From NCBI GenBank assembly GCA_029168955.1, contig JAPDOI010001439.1, positions 62,001 through 126,000 of the forward strand: a stretch of DNA of 64,000 nt. Direction: 5' to 3'. This DNA comes from Aplectana chamaeleonis. Its lineage: Eukaryota; Nematoda; Chromadorea; Rhabditida; Cosmocercidae. This document shows positions 11,408-22,699 of the stretch, in pieces; the first letter of the stretch is position 1, and each line of letters starts with the position of its first letter. A program made the position numbers and the translations under genes. The notes under the pieces were generated by a model that did not search any database, was not told where the DNA came from, and saw only the letters and a list, made by a program, of their open reading frames with translations.

Positions 11408-11737
11408 TTGAGTCCACTGACTACTTTAGGAGAAAAAAAAGACGGAATAACAAGCATTCATGAGAATCTCGCAAATTCGGGTGGCGGACACCTGCAATCA
11501 CCTTGTTTTTGTGCGTTTTTCCAGCTAATTTCTACTTTTTCCCTATTCTTAATTTTGTAATGAACAAAACTACATTCTCATGTGAAGAAATCAAAGATCG
11601 CTTTCATCGCAAATCCTGCCTCTAACCGGGCATTGGCTACGTATCCGCCTATGAGCCAATTTTCAGGCCTAAACGGATTTGGAGGGAATCGGTATCAACA
11701 ACATCATGGGAGAGGTGCCAACCTGCTCCCTTTTTGA

Positions 11738-12480
11738 AGGCAGTGCCCACGATAAATCTCGTTTTTGAGTGTTCAATTTGAAACACTACGCTGGCAGATG
11801 CTAGAGAGGATAGTGTCGAAGAAAGCATCGAAAACATGCCAGAAATCGACAAAAACGACAACGAAGTGAAGACTTCGTTAGCACAGTACGCCTGCTCTTA
11901 GCCCGCCCTGCCCCGTTCTGGCGAGCTTAAGGCGCCACACACGTTTTCAATGGCAAATTACCAAGAAACTCCGCCACGTCCACTTTGGTCGATTCGCGCA
12001 AATATCGTTATTAGCGCGTGCTTGCGGAAGCCAGCAGGGATTCGTCTACGCCCTGAACGTTAGAAACCGCAATTTCAGCTCACTCTGAGCGTTTTTTCTT
12101 AGCTTTTTCTTCACTATTCGATAGCTCACGAACGAACCACCCCATTTTTGAGTTGAACTCGAAAACGATATTGATCGTGAACTCTGTCTTCAAATTGGGT
12201 ACAGCGCAGGAGTGGGAGAGAACCAAAAAAAAATCAAGCAAGCAGGTCCGACCACCTATGAAGTGCCTTAGTCTTTCAGCGATCGCGACTGAAACTGCTA
12301 ACTGTTCTGACCCGTTGCAATTTAGTGCAATATCTGTTGCCGCGATGCACTTTTGTAACTGCCGCGTCTAGTAGAAGCAACAAGCTATGAAAGAGCTTCT
12401 AGTCGTGGGTAGAATAACGATCACTCCCAGGAACACAAGGGACAGCAGCGGCTAATGTATGTCTGGGTGAAAATTAAATG
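11738..12480. other. partial TTAA-type element end, otherwise no gene
   Basis: TTGA (11734-11737) is followed by AGGCAGTGCCCACGAT, the terminal motif of the TTAA family, then TTTTTGAGTGTTC, which also occurs at 25.5 kb next to AAGGCACTGCTCACGATG. The matching right end is not visible. I find no credible gene up to the mariner relic. Confidence 0.4.
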
Positions 12481-12485
12481 TCAAT

Positions 12486-13290
12486 GTTAGGTTGTGTCTT
12501 TGGAGTTTTTTTAGTTATTTCTTTATCTTTATGGCCTCACACATTCAATACACAATATAATCACCATAAATATCTACAACCTTACTCCATCTAATAGGCA
12601 AGTCGATGATTCCCTTTTAGGGGCCGTTTATACTTCCGCCGCCGAGCGGCGCGGCACAGTGTATTTCTGTAATATTGATCACGCGGCGCGGCACGATCGA
12701 TATCATAGGACTGCACTTCGACGCGCCGCTCGGCGGCGGAAGTGTAAACGACCCCTTACCAGAACTCTGGAGTCTGTGCATCGAAGAAGTCAGCGACTGC
12801 AAGAAATACATCATCAAGTTTAGAATATTTTTATTGGCTAGGAACGATTTGAGAGGGCGGAACAAATGATAGTAAGAGGAAGCTAGATCAGGAGATTAGG
12901 ATGGGTGAGAGACCGTATCCCAGCCGTGCTCCGTTAGTTTGTCCCGCGTGACATGAGAGACGTGCGGTCGAGCGTAATCATGCAGCAGGTGTACCGAAGT
13001 CTTTCTCAACCGCTTTTCTCCTATTGCTTACTTCAACTTCTGAAGTTGCTCATTGTAGATTTTTGCGGTAACTGTCTGACCGTCCGGTAGTAGATCATAG
13101 AAGAGCATAGCGCGGGAATCCCAGAAGCAACAAAGCAAAACCTTCTTGGAATGAAGGTTCGGTTTTGACTGAGTTGGCGGCTGTTCTCCTCGAGGAAGTC
13201 AGAAGGCTCTGCGTGCGCCCGCGTTGTATAGTGCATCCAACTCGTCTCCAGTCACCACATCCTCCAGAAAGTCCTTCCTCTTGGAGCGGA
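12486..13290 (-). pseudogene. mariner transposase relic, split by a MITE
   Basis: The minus strand gives, in pieces, DFLEDVVTGDESWMHY (first catalytic D in TGDESW), then AMLFYDLLPDGQTVTAKIYN, VHLLHDYARPHVSHVTRDKL (second D), SPDLASSYYHLFRPLKSFL and VADFFDAQTPEFW. At that tryptophan a 136-bp MITE interrupts it, and the tail KGIIDLPIRWSKVVDIYGD follows on the other side at about 12486-12616. Frameshifts and stops occur throughout, so it is dead. An inverted copy of the tail follows at 13291. Confidence 0.85.
12617..12758. mobile_element. Harbinger-like MITE with TTA duplication, inside mariner
   Basis: A 136-bp element (12620-12755) has inverted repeats of about 34 bp beginning GGGGCCGTTTATACTTCCGC and GGGGTCGTTTACACTTCCGC. 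TTA is duplicated at 12617-12619 and 12756-12758. The adjacent inverted mariner tail (13.3 kb) supplies an uninterrupted version of the target (FW then EKGISDLP), which shows the insertion point. A 3-bp TWA target duplication is characteristic of PIF/Harbinger elements. Confidence 0.85.
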
Positions 13291-13480
13291 TGAGAAAAAT
13301 ATTCTAAACTTGATGATGTATTTCTGGCAGTCGCTCACTTCTTCGATGCACAGACTCCTGGGTTCTGGGAAAAGGGAATCAGCGACTTGCCTATTGAATG
13401 GAGTGAGGTTGTAGATAGTTATAGTGATTTTATTGTGGATCGAATGTGTGAAGCCATAAAGATAAGAAAAAACTTCTAAG
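13291..13480 (+). pseudogene. inverted mariner transposase tail
   Basis: The plus strand reads LDDVFLAVAHFFDAQTPGFW then EKGISDLPIEWSEVVDSY, the same C-terminal segment as the minus-strand relic immediately to the left. The locus is therefore a mariner copy followed head-to-head by its own truncated tail, the same architecture as at 10.1-10.7 kb. Confidence 0.8.
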
Positions 13481-13673
13481 ACTCATGTTACAATCATAGT
13501 TTGATGACACTTGCTAGCTGCAATCAGTCCCAGCTACAATCAACATTTCGTCTTCAAGCCTTAGCAGCCGTTGTCGCTGTTGTTGCTCATAAGTAGGATA
13601 ATTTTACGACACGGAAAAAGGGCAATGATTCACTACACAGCGAGTTAAAATCAATAAAATAAATCTGCTTCAG

Positions 13674-13962
13674 GGCCCTAAAATTCCTGACTGTGACAAT
13701 AACTCCAGAGAATTATCTAATAAATGGGACGAACGAACAGAGTGTCACCCACAGAATCGAGAATACAAGTCCCTTCTCGATCGTTGTCAAGGTTGGTTGC
13801 TTCATTCTCCTATCCAGAGAAGTTTAAAAACATTCTAAGAAGACATAAGTTTTATCGCTTCCTCTAATGTCTCGCATTTAGATAATGGCTACAGCCCCAA
13901 GGCGTTTCTCTGTGTCGAAAAATTGTTTTTTTCTGAAAGAAAAATCATCAGCAAACATCGAG
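13674..13962 (+). CDS. possible two-exon fragment of a cysteine-containing protein
   Basis: An acceptor CTGCTTCAG precedes 13674 and a donor follows CAAG (13791). A second acceptor precedes 13882, and a strong donor, GAG then GTAAGA, follows 13962. In one frame the exons join in phase 1 and encode IPDCDNNSRELSNKWDER, ECHPQNREYKSLLDRCQ, DNGYSPKAFLCVEKLFFSER, with four cysteines and well-behaved codons. A second frame is also open across both exons and links to a hydrophobic upstream segment (LAAVVAVVAH), so the frame is not settled. I do not recognise the family. First and last exons are missing. Confidence 0.3.
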
Positions 13963-14461
13963 GTAAGATTGGTGCAGACTCCTCTGCGTGGGCTTAGCTC
14001 TATCTTAGTTGAGAGGGTAGCTGAAGATTCTTTCATAGAAACAAAGAGAAACTTCGATGTTAGCTATTTAATGGCTTTGTCATAAAGGGAGGGAACCCAA
14101 GGTCATACATAGGAATGAAGAAAAACTCTTTCATCAAACGCTTACTACCGCGAACAATCAGTGTCGTCCAAGAAAATCCATAGAAATTTTCATTATAAAT
14201 CTGCCATTCATTTCACTTTGTCTTAAATATGCCTGACATGAGTACCAACTAATGTGCTAAAGCAAGAGTTTCTGGTCACTTGACTTTGACGATTTTAAAC
14301 GTTCAACGGTGGTTCTTGAACGGCCAGGTGCGGTGTACCGATCGAGAGCTTAAATCATTTCCCGTCTCACACTGCCCTCCACATGAGCGAAAACCTGTTC
14401 AATGGCGAAATACATGTCATAGTTTTCTGATAATCTTCAGTACTGCTCAGGAAATCCCGGT

Positions 14462-14662
14462 TGCCATATGGAGGTCTCTAGCAGATCTTGGGGCAGAGTC
14501 ATGCCTCACCACACTCTCACGACCTCCAAGTGGCCTGCTAGAGACATCCAGGTGACATGGAGTTCATGTCACCTCAAGGTCTCTGGGGTGTCACCTGGAG
14601 GTCGTGAGGATGTGGTGAGGCATGACTCCGCTCCACTGCCTGCTGGAGACCTCTAGGTGACA
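14462..14662. repeat. foldback repeat with GGTGAC centre
   Basis: Inverted arms share GTCATGCCTCACCACACTCTC with GAGGATGTGGTGAGGCATGAC, and GGAGGTCTCTAGCAG with CTGCTGGAGACCTC. The centre holds GGTGACATGGAGTTCATGTC ACC (14551-14573), a 9-bp-arm hairpin. No coding role is apparent. Confidence 0.7.
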
Positions 14663-14669
14663 ACATTCC

Positions 14670-15740
14670 ATTCCCTACCCGTAATTTCGCGTTCACACCA
14701 CGACCTGTTGGCCACTTCTAGGTGACAACAGCTATCTCTCTCCCCCTATTTTCGCGTTCGCAGTATACGATATGCAGGTTTAGTACAAATCTTTTTACCG
14801 TTAATTTTTATTACTATTAAGAGCAACAATAACATGCATAACAACATTACATTAGCAGTAACAACATACGATAGCAACATGAGAATATGATTTCTCATTT
14901 CTTCTTAGTGAATCATACACTAAATCTGAGACCTTATTCGAACTTTCGTATATCCACCGTACCGCATTCTGTAGAAAATCGGCTAACGGACCCCAGATTC
15001 CTCTTAGGCACATCAGCTTACCCTCACAGAAGGGTTTCGAGACACATTAACCGAAGAAATCCAGAAATTTGGAAAGTGGCGTTCTGCACTCAAAATTTCC
15101 ACCGCTGGGATGCTTTCAGCGAATTTAGTCGAAAACATCGGAAAATCTACAAATAAACATCAGATTCGTAACCAGCGCCTAAAAAACCTCTGAGTATTTT
15201 TTAAGACAAATCTGAAACTTTTTCTGACGCGCTTTAAGAACCCCTAAATGATGTACATAAGTAACCGCTCATGAGCATCTTTGAGTGCCTCTATGTGCTT
15301 TTCGGTGAACCGCCAAACCTGCCTTAGTTGACAAGATATTTGAGCCACCTTGCAATTCGATGGAAGCCTCTGCGGAAAACTTTGAAGAAGTGTGGTTATT
15401 GACTTTTGAGATTTATGCGATTTGCAATGTCGGTCTTTTCTGGCTTATGAGAGAAGTTTAGGCCTCAAAGCTTTGAATTCAAGGGCAGTGTTCTCGATGA
15501 AAGGTTGCCCTCTCTCTGGAGGAAACCTAAGCTTTTTTTATGAATTTTTCAATACTCTATGTCGCGAAAGATTCTAACACCCAAGAAAGTGCATTTACCC
15601 ATCGTAATGTTGAAGAATTTTCTGTATAGAGACCAGAAAACAAAGAAGTCACTCACCATAGAATTTTGAAGCTCAAAACACTTAGAACGTTTAATTTGGC
15701 GTTCTGTACGCTGTGGGCAGATCACACCAGCAGGCGTCAA
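14670..15740. other. no recognisable gene
   Basis: I see no domain, splice pattern or complete repeat here. At 15476-15500 TTCA followed by AGGGCAGTGTTCTCGATG is a further degenerate end of the TTAA-type family, without a visible partner. Confidence 0.35.
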
Positions 15741-15762
15741 ATAAGTCTTTACTAGGTTTTAA

Positions 15763-16233
15763 AGGCAGCATACACGCTCGTAAACGTAGTTGAGATAACT
15801 GCAGAAATAGAATGGTATGGCTCAGAACACAACGCCTACGCATTTTGAAGCATCAAAAACGTCCCAGAATGACGCTACATGAGTAAGAAGTTGGCCCAGC
15901 CCCTGTATCTGCCTGCCCCCTGTATTTGTGTCCTCCTCCAAAGAAGGGGTGCTGGGCCATTTCCACCGTCGGCAACGTTTATGGCTTACGTATTGCACCT
16001 ATCCTACCACCCACAAACGTCGCCGATGGTGGGGATGGCCCATCACCTCTGTTTTGGAGGAGGACGCAAATATAGGGGGCGGGCAGATACAAGGGCGGGG
16101 CCAACTTTTCACTCGTGCAGCGTCATTGTGGGTCGTTTTTGACGCTTCCAAATGCGTAGGTGTTGTGTTCTGAGCCATACCATTCTATTTCCGTAGTTAT
16201 CTCAACCACGTTGACGAGCGTGTTTGCTGCCTT
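15763..16233. mobile_element. TTAA-flanked palindromic MITE, family F copy 1
   Basis: It starts AGGCAGCATACACGCTCG after TTAA (15759-15762) and ends CGAGCGTGTTTGCTGCCTT before TTAA (16234-16237). Unlike families A-E the whole element is a long foldback: about 150-bp arms share AGAATGGTATGGCTCAGAAC and its complement. A GC-rich centre carries GCCCAGCCCCTGTATCTGCC and GGCGGGCAGATACAAGGGCG. Truncated relatives occur at 46.3 and 48.8 kb. Confidence 0.8.
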
Positions 16234-16798
16234 TTAACATTTTCTGCGATATTTAAGAGTACTTTGGGTGCTTTTTCTATTATCGACTACATCGTAAACT
16301 TGCCTACTCAGAAAGATAGTAAACTAGAACACGGTCACTTTTAATACTAGAATAACGGCAAAGTCCCCACTCTATAGTATTTTTTCGTCAATTATGGATC
16401 ATTTTTCCGAAAATTTATAAAAATGGCGAATTGGCTGGTTGATGGAGATTACCACGCAGATATCGGAAGAAATCTTCATTACCGAGGATGAATCTTGAGT
16501 GACCACCCGCAACTAGGTCTACGCCCAAGATGGCCTCGATTCACTCTTCGAAGGCCTGTCATGATTCTTACCGCTGGGGAAATATATTGTGGTCAAGTAG
16601 ATCGATTTAGGACACCCGACGTGCAAACGTGAGGGTCGGTGCTCTTTTAACACGGTTTGGTGTCAGCGTTTGAGAGTCGTTCCCTTGATAGTGTTATTAA
16701 TTTATCATATGATATTTCACTCTGTAGTGTTCCTGAATATTGGGTGACCCTCTGTTAGGGTAGATACCCTGCACCCGTAAATTACATTCTAACTACAG

Positions 16799-17135
16799 GT
16801 GAAGCTATCGCCTGGCCCGGTTCGATCACATCGAATTGATATTTTGATGCTGCCTTGCATAAGCGCATTGAATCCGAACTGGAAGGATGGTCCAGTCACT
16901 GCTTTTACGACAGCCTATAAGCCTATTGTAAGACATATACGGTAAGATAGAATGCAAATTTTAGCTGAAGAATATCAAGTCCGATTTTGCATCTTCCAGA
17001 TACAAAGCTCCGCGTCCGTGGTCCAGCACTGTCGAAGGAATCAACCAGCACACGTTCGACGTAATTAAATATGTACTTCGTGTCATTCGATTAGAAGATT
17101 GGACTTCAATGTTCACAGTGCCTACGGCATCTTAA
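16799..17135 (+). CDS. unrecognised 3' end of a gene, two exons
   Basis: Exon 16799-16941 follows an acceptor (CTACAG) and ends ATACG before GTAAGA. Exon 17000-17135 follows CTTCCAG and ends at TAA. The two join in phase and stay open, giving VKLSPGPVRSHRIDILMLPC, NPNWKDGPVTAFTTAYKPIV, then APRPWSSTVEGINQHTFDVI and LRVIRLEDWTSMFTVPTAS. I do not recognise the family. Good splice sites and an in-phase 93-codon product argue for a real or recently dead gene whose 5' exons I cannot find; there is no repeat match inside the window. Confidence 0.4.
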
Positions 17136-17199
17136 ACAAGGCTGTTCCAAACCCGGGTCAAGGGTAAAACAAGCACAACTTCGCCCGAAGAAATCCTAG

Positions 17200-18055
17200 T
17201 CTCTTGTTGTCTACAGTCGAATTTTCCTTTTACGCAACCACAGTTGATTTCAGCAATTAAATTGCCTCATTTGTAACGGTTCACTCTATGTAGACGAAAA
17301 AATCCGTACCGGCCAAGTCGTGGGACGCTAATTTTACCCCGATATAGGGCCAGCTAAAGAGTCTTGTCATGCACATAATAGATGCCGAATGCGGCTAGTG
17401 AGCTCGTCCACCTTGAAAAACCTCGAATCAGAGGCCATTAGTTCTACAAAAAAATAAGGACTTTCCAGTCGTTCTTTTTAATGAATTCTGATTCTCTTAT
17501 TCCGGGGAGAGTTTTTTCTAAGAAAAAGTCGACAACCATATTTCAGCGCGATTGTTGCCATATAAAAATCAATGCCGTCTAAATAAATGTAAAAGAAATT
17601 CCTATGAACAGTTCATTCTCACATGTGTGCCCCTGATTCCAAGTGAAGAATCAAACTTAGTCTTGAAATTTCACGGGTTAGTCAAAGAGTTGCCATATGG
17701 GTATGGTGGCTGGAAGCCAATCCAACACATACTCAAGCAGTGGGTGCGGCGGACAGCTGGCGAAAATCTACCAGTTGCTCAACTGCTGGATGACAACTGG
17801 CATTTAGCCGGCCAATAGCAATTATGAGGCCGATAGTTGGCACACACTCGATATGTGAGGTAATGCCAGCGGCGAATATGTGTCAGTTGCCTAACAGCTG
17901 GGTGATAACCTGTATTCAGCTGGCAATGACAATCACACTTCAGATTTACCGAGCGCATGAAAACACAGTCATCCACCAATCGGCACTCGGTAGGCGCCGA
18001 GTCGTCGCATGGCTGGCACTCAGGAGAGCAAACGACTCCTCACGTTTTAACATGT
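17200..18055. other. no recognisable gene; diffuse AGCTGGC/CAGTTG repeats
   Basis: From about 17690 to 17960 the sequence is full of loose variants of CAACTGCTGG and AGCTGGCG in both orientations, as in old foldback DNA. No credible gene is seen. Confidence 0.35.
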
Positions 18056-18059
18056 CATA

Positions 18060-18260
18060 GTTTGATCATTGATTTCAATTATAAGCTCAGCCGGTATATA
18101 AGGCGATTCAGTGCAATGAGTGCTCGCTCGGCACATTGATGCCGGCCCAGGAAGGTGACCTGAGGTCACTCCACGGAGGCCAGCACACTTTTGGCAGCTG
18201 AGTGTAATTCTTCATGGATAGGGGGGGGAAGGTGGTGTGGGTGACTTACCTCAGACCGTT
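18060..18260 (+). repeat. dispersed repeat (family I) with a GTGAC..GTCAC palindrome
   Basis: This matches 47765-47980: both have CATTGAT near the left, TGCTC-CTCGGCA, GAGGCC/GCCGG, a perfect 15-bp palindrome, and TTTTTGGCAGTTGA-like sequence near the right. The palindrome is GTGACCTGAGGTCAC (18155-18169) here and GTGACTTCAAGTCAC (47894-47908) there. Confidence 0.6.
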
Positions 18261-18279
18261 GCATAGGCGATCTCCTATG

Positions 18280-18500
18280 CAACGTCACGACCCATCGGAC
18301 TGCAAAGAAACTGGCTGACCGCCGCCAAGTGATGGCTCAACAGCGAAAGTGCCAGGTAGTCGCCAAAAGTCTGCCGGCGGTGGGCCTGCGTCTTGGGGGA
18401 CCGCCGGCTGAGTTCTGGCGGACCGCCGGCTGAAAGCTGGCGGACACCGGGAATGGCTCGCCAGCCAAGTACCAGCGGTCCGGCAATCCATTTGTCTGAG
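18280..18500. repeat. GC-rich CGCCGGC cluster
   Basis: CTGGCGGACCGCCGGCTGA and related blocks repeat two to three times in both orientations (about 18360-18470), giving overlapping open frames on both strands that are not genes. It follows the family I repeat, as a similar GGCGGATCG-rich stretch does at 48.02-48.15 kb. Confidence 0.5.
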
Positions 18501-19500
18501 AAGCTCAGAACTTTTAGGCATACTAAACAAATTGTTTTCAGGTGTCGAAAAACATCACTCACTTGTGCACGCAAGTTGGCATATTTCAAAGCCCAAAAGT
18601 AAGTTGAAGGATCTGAAATTTACGCACGATCTGTTCGCCATATTTAGTGTTGGAATGGACGGGGAAATTAAACTGCCACTCGAGGGCTTTTTCAGCCCAA
18701 GTTGTGAGTTACGAGTAGTAACTTACGACTTGAGATGAAACTTGAGAAGAGACGCGAAATTCGACCCACGACTTGATGCGTACTTGTATTTAATGCACTG
18801 CAGTGTGCAATCTTTCCACTGCACCAAAGCATACGTTGAAGCGGACAATCATTTATAAAAAGGAAACCTGTTACGTTATGTACGAGAACTTCCCACTTCA
18901 CGAAACTTGAACACACGTGACGCTTCGTGGATAGTGATTTACTTACCTCTGCGCCACTGGTTGGCAGAGAGTATGCATTTCCAATTTACTGAACGGTTCT
19001 GACCCCACACCACCGTCTGATAATTGACTGATAGACGTGACATTGGAGGACAGAGCGAATTAGCACAACAGTCCAGCTAGAGTCATGCTAACTTTTTGCT
19101 CGGCTCTTAAAAGTCTTGAAGAAATCGGTAATAAGAGATTTAGAAGAGCACCTTTTCTAGAGCAGATCAAGGCTTTCCCCTTTTCAATATCCCAGCCGGA
19201 ATTGGTAATAAAAGAGAAATGGCAGAAACTTCAGGATGTTGAGAGCCAGCATAGTACACACCGGTAATGATTTTATGTAAGTCCGCGTCTCATGATGCGG
19301 AGCTAAGCATTCTTTTGCCCCACAATTAACAGAATTCTTGATGCCAAAAATTGGCTTCGAGATTGTGCTTCACGTGGCAAGAGGCAGGAACGCTAAAGAA
19401 AGATTTGAAGATGTGTGTTCTCTTGTACACCTGCCTTGCCAGGTTTTTACGATGGAACTTTATAAAGCTGTCTGACGTTTCGACGCCAGCGCCGTCTTCA

Positions 19501-19776
19501 GAAGCATGAGCGCGATGCAAGATTAGAACATGAACTACCCGTCCAAGCGTCCAAACCACTCAGGCTTTTTTGATGTGACCTCAGAGTCACGCCGGAAAAA
19601 CCTCTCAATCTGTAAGAGCCACTCACAGTCGCCGGTGGAACAAGGATTGAGTGCCTCTTACAGACTGAGAGTTTTTCCAGCGTGGCTCTGAGGGTACATC
19701 GAAAATGCCTCTGTGGTTTGGGCGCTTAGTCGGGTAGTTCATGTTATAATCTTGCATCGCGCTCAGGCCTCTGATG
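19501..19776. repeat. inverted repeat about 275 bp
   Basis: Arms share CATGAGCGCGATGCAAGATT with AATCTTGCATCGCGCTCAGG, and CTCTCAATCTGTAAGAG with CTCTTACAGACTGAGAG. The left flank encodes the string KAV then DVSTPAPSSEA-like sequence, which resembles the untranslated leader of Penelope-like elements; that link is an inference. Confidence 0.55.
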
Positions 19777-20559
19777 TTCAAACGTTAGGCCGCTCCATAA
19801 AGCGTATGCCGAGGTTCCAAGAAGAGAGAAGCTGGGAGCGATTGGAAGGTAATCAAAATGTTATTTTCAGAAAAGTATCAGCGTAAATGAATTCGCCATC
19901 ATCGATGAGGTCTTCGCACAAAACTTGGAGAAGGATCCAGTGAAGAGTGGCAAAAAGTGAAACAAAACAGAGCATCTGTTGCATGTTTAATCATAGCTGT
20001 GAAATAAATACTGCTACCCTAGTGAATTGAATTTGGTGAAGAAAAGGCTTTGTTTTCGCAATACGGATTAAAGACGTTTTTTGCATTTCTTGGCTCCTTT
20101 TTTTCAGTTCCTTCGACTTTGAGAACAGAGGATCTCCTTCGCCTATCATTTTACTGTGAAAAGTCACCGACGGAAATCTCGTGAACAGTGAATCAAAGAC
20201 GGTGTTCACTATTGATAAGTTGCCTGATTTTTGATTAAGTGTAGGCTTTCGGACCTTCTAAGAGGAGTAGGAACAAAAGTGCGACGAAAAACGGTCGGGA
20301 AGTGGGGCGAATTTCCGCGGTCCAGCCGGCCCATTGGGCTACCCTGCCTACGTCCTAAAACAGTTGTCCTGAATCCGTTTACCGTAGGAGCAGACACTGA
20401 ATTTTCGAATACTTTTCATTGCAGAATCTTCTTACATCCCAGAGTGTACATTGACCCCTCTCACTTTTCGAAAAGTTATGGCGCGAGAATCAGAAAGCAA
20501 AGCCCCTACCAAAGAAATTGAAGCGCGTTGACACAGCCAACTAATAGAACGAGTCGGCT

Positions 20560-21190
20560 TGTCTATCAACGTAAACTAGCACAAATACTGATGCCGACAG
20601 CGAGCAAGAAATAGTGGAAATGAATGGAGAACGAGCAGAACGGGACTGTGAGTTTATCTACCTCGGTCAACTAATATCATATCCTCGGAAGCCGATAAGA
20701 GAAATCCGTCGACGGATACTAGCTGAAACAAAAAAATTTGCTTCAAGCATAGGAACTTTCTGCGCTCTCCCGCTGTACAGACGGCGGTTAAAAGAAAGCT
20801 AATCAACATCTGTATCATGTCAGCAGTCCTGTATGTGTGCGAAGCATGGGTCTTATTGTTGCCAGAACACTCAGATCCTCTCAACGTTGATTAGAGAGCG
20901 CCATTCTCGGTCTTTGCCTGACCGACAAAATGAGATCAATGGTAATACGACGTCGAACCGGTCTGGAAAATTGGATCCATGCCGGTCTCAAACGCAAATG
21001 AATCTATGCTTCAAAGTTGTTCGCATGCAATAGTGGATCGTGGGCACGGACAGCAACAGATTGGAGACCTGATGAAAAAAGATCCAAAGAAGACCTCGCA
21101 TGTGATGGCTGAATGACATAGCGAAGTTCCTAGGAAGAAGAACGATAGAGATAATGTCAGAATGGACGACTATGATGAGTGGAGTTGCAA
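20560..21190 (+). pseudogene. RTE-like reverse transcriptase C-terminal relic
   Basis: The plus strand reads ERDCEFIYLGQLISYPRKPI and EIRRRI (the FVYLGxxI region after the palm), then pieces INICIMSAVLYVCEAW, LLPEHSDPLNVD, a stop, and GLCLTDK-like debris. This order of motifs is that of RTE-type endonuclease-reverse transcriptases. Several stops and frameshifts kill it. It is a different subfamily from the copy at 36.5-38.5 kb, whose equivalent segment reads FCYLGCLLKNDG. Confidence 0.75.
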
Positions 21191-21199
21191 AAAGACAGC

Positions 21200-22460
21200 T
21201 GAACTCTTTGCACGAAGGACTCTTTATAATTTGTGCCGGTGCGATTATGAGAATAAAAGTTGAACGTTGAAAGTTTATAGACCATCTTCCCTTTGAACTT
21301 CAAGCTCAAGTTGGTAAGAGAATACAGTTTTGTAATTAACCGAATTTTTTGGATAACATGCATAGTGTGGCACGCGATCTCTCAAGTGTGCACCTATGAC
21401 CATCACCAAAGTTTTCTTGATTGAAAGAGACACCGGATTTGTGATTTGGTGATTGAGATCATAAAAAATATTTGACGGGCTTTGCTGTGGAGCATTTTCT
21501 CTCTTTTAAAAATATCACTGGTACTGTGCGGAAGTTAAAGCATGACAGCGATACAGTCATTTCGGTGCTGAAGGTAACTGCAAGGATCCATGGAGCGTCA
21601 TCAGAAACCTTCCGCTTTCGCCTTTTGAAGGACGTTCCGCCCAGTTTTCGGACACTTCGTTTCCGAGAGCTATCACAGTGTTCTGCCTTACAATTTCCGA
21701 ATCGGGACTTAGAAAGTTCAGGATCAGTTGTAGAGCGCTCCTAGAAAGCTCCACTCCCCGAAGTTCGACAATGGCAAGAGGTTTTACTGCGTGCCTTTCA
21801 CCGCAACCCCATTTGCTTTCCAACGAAAATCCGGTGATGAGAGACATACAGTCGTCAAATACGAGTAACAATGATAACAATTCCAGCGTACATTTGGTTG
21901 CAGGCCCACAAAACACGCTGCAGAGACAATATACCGGGTGCAGTCCTTCCATTGAGTAGAGCCAGACCTAGTCCTCTCCAAACAAATTTGATACCGCTAT
22001 TCAACTTGTCTATCGTACTTGGCAGACTCAGGTGATCATAATAATAACCATGCACAATGACTAGGAGACGTCGAAAACATTCGGAAACGTTAATCTATCG
22101 TACGTTTCATGTGAACAATCGGAGGCAGCTAGACGTAGTCCTTGAATGCACATGCCCGGAGTCAGCATGTGGAGCCGACCCTGTTATTGAAATTTCAGGA
22201 CTGAGCTATCCTGAATGACTACATCACATACCAGCGTTAGTGGATAGGACCTCATTGATTTCCGTAGCCGTGCATCACCATGCTCCTCGTTCTTGTAGGT
22301 CAAGATTCCTATCCAGGCATTTGACAGATATAATTTTTTTCTTTGTTTAGTCAATGATCTGTTTTCCACCTGCCTTCAGTGTCCCAGTTGTAACAGATGG
22401 TATGTTGTCAAGAGTTTAATGAGCTCTACAAGGTGAACTAAAGCCCATAGTAATTTGAGA
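21200..22460. other. no recognisable gene
   Basis: Overlapping open frames on both strands at 21557-21981 (up to 131 codons) lack any recognised domain and shadow one another. No repeat ends were found. Confidence 0.35.
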
Positions 22461-22469
22461 ATTTTCCAG

Positions 22470-22682
22470 ATACCCACCATAGCAGCGAACCATCTCACAA
22501 CACTCCCAGACGTAAGTAATTTGCCCTCTCCTTACTCCCTAATAATTTCAGAAATCTTGAAAGCCCTTCAGTCAGAATGCAAGCACACAACAATCACAAC
22601 TCGTCTACGCAAATCTTGCTTTTCAAATTCACAATTGCTGAGGGTCATAACACTGCTCTCAGTATTTTCTGTGCGATTCTGA
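22470..22682 (+). CDS. weak two-exon gene fragment
   Basis: TTTTCCAG precedes 22470, a strong donor (GAC then GTAAGT) follows 22511, and TTTCAG precedes 22552. The 40-base intron is at the short end for nematodes. One frame stays open across both and ends at TGA 22680-22682, with ALQSECKHTTITTRLRKSCF in the second exon. No family is recognised, and it may be chance. Confidence 0.2.
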   Translation: MPTIAANHLTTLPDVSNLPSPYSLIISEILKALQSECKHTTITTRLRKSCFSNSQLLRVITLLSVFSVRF

Positions 22683-22699
22683 CGGAGACATCGTTGTGA

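Noticed and set aside
21557..21981. 131-codon minus-strand frame overlapped by plus-strand frames
   Set aside because: No domain, no splice sites, and both strands are equally open, as in noncoding GC-balanced DNA.
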